5,253 nucleotides of DNA, from contig CAMGPO010000103.1 of the NCBI GenBank assembly GCA_946060825.1, positions 1 to 5,253 of the forward strand, in the 5' to 3' direction. Source of the DNA: an uncultured Clostridia bacterium. GTDB lineage: Bacteria > Bacillota > Clostridia > Oscillospirales > Oscillospiraceae. Positions 5,185-5,253 of the stretch are shown here, piece by piece. The notes beneath the pieces were generated by a model, which was not told the DNA's origin, ran no database searches, and saw only the letters and a list, made by a program, of their open reading frames with translations. Each line of letters opens with the position of its first letter. The stretch's first letter is position 1. Made by a program: the position numbers and the translations under genes.

Positions 5185-5253
5185 ATGAGACAGATTGTTG
5201 TGGGTATCCTTGCCCATGTGGACGCCGGCAAGACCACCCTCTCCGAGGGACTC
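5185..5253 (+). CDS. TetM/EF-G-like translation-factor GTPase, N-terminal fragment (runs off the right edge)
   Basis: Only 23 residues are in the window, but they carry the G1/P-loop of translational GTPases: AHVDAGKTT at residues 10-18, preceded by the hydrophobic strand IVVGIL. This start closely resembles ribosomal-protection proteins (TetM, TetO, TetW) and the related TetM-like translation-factor GTPases common in gut Clostridia, which act on the ribosome using GTP. EF-G is less likely because its P-loop is usually AHIDAGKTT after a longer N-terminus. ATG 5185 has AAGGA about 9 nt upstream. An ATG at 5180 is out of frame and meets a stop after two codons. Tetracycline resistance cannot be judged: the domain IV loops that dislodge the drug are outside the window. 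Confidence 0.85.
   Translation, partial: MRQIVVGILAHVDAGKTTLSEGL

Overview
The window looks like chromosomal DNA of a moderately GC-rich Gram-positive anaerobe of the Clostridia, most likely a gut Oscillospiraceae/Ruminococcaceae-type organism. This is inferred from strong AGGAGG-type ribosome binding sites, TTGxxx-17-TAxxxT promoters, a GC-rich third codon position, and the gene types present: a small ECF sigma factor with a translationally coupled single-pass partner, a DeoR/GlpR regulator, and a TetM-like translation GTPase beginning MRQIVVGILAHVDAGKTT. No mobile element, rRNA, tRNA, CRISPR array or prophage gene is visible.

Layout from left to right. (1) Positions 1-1318, minus strand: the first 439 residues of an AlgI-type membrane-bound O-acyltransferase (MBOAT), starting at a TTG codon and running off the left edge. 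(2) Positions 1319-1657: a 339-bp divergent control region with a good promoter for each flanking gene. It also holds several short repeats, including AAATCCCACA, present twice exactly around the deoR promoter and once more inverted (9/10) about 150 bp away. (3) Positions 1658-2434, plus: a complete DeoR/GlpR-family regulator followed by a strong intrinsic terminator. (4) Positions 2549-3966, plus: a two-gene ECF sigma / putative membrane anti-sigma operon joined by an ATGA overlap, ending in a hairpin shared with the next, convergent gene. (5) Positions 4000-5043, minus: a complete winged-helix protein of the HTH_42 (PF06224) superfamily. It has a Q-A-Q motif at residues 37-39 like that of AlkZ-type DNA glycosylases. 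(6) Positions 5044-5184: a divergent spacer with two extended -10 promoters. (7) Positions 5185-5253, plus: the first 23 residues of a TetM/EF-G-like translation GTPase.

These are four independent transcription modules rather than one obvious system: surface-polymer acetylation with a divergent sugar-phosphate-type regulator, an envelope/ECF signalling pair, a candidate DNA-repair glycosylase, and a ribosome-acting GTPase. The best leads are the multi-copy candidate operator between the MBOAT gene and deoR, the QxQ motif in the HTH_42 protein, and the sigma partner, which lacks a visible zinc anti-sigma motif and has an unrecognised cysteine-containing extracytoplasmic domain. None of these is shown by sequence alone to be a new system.
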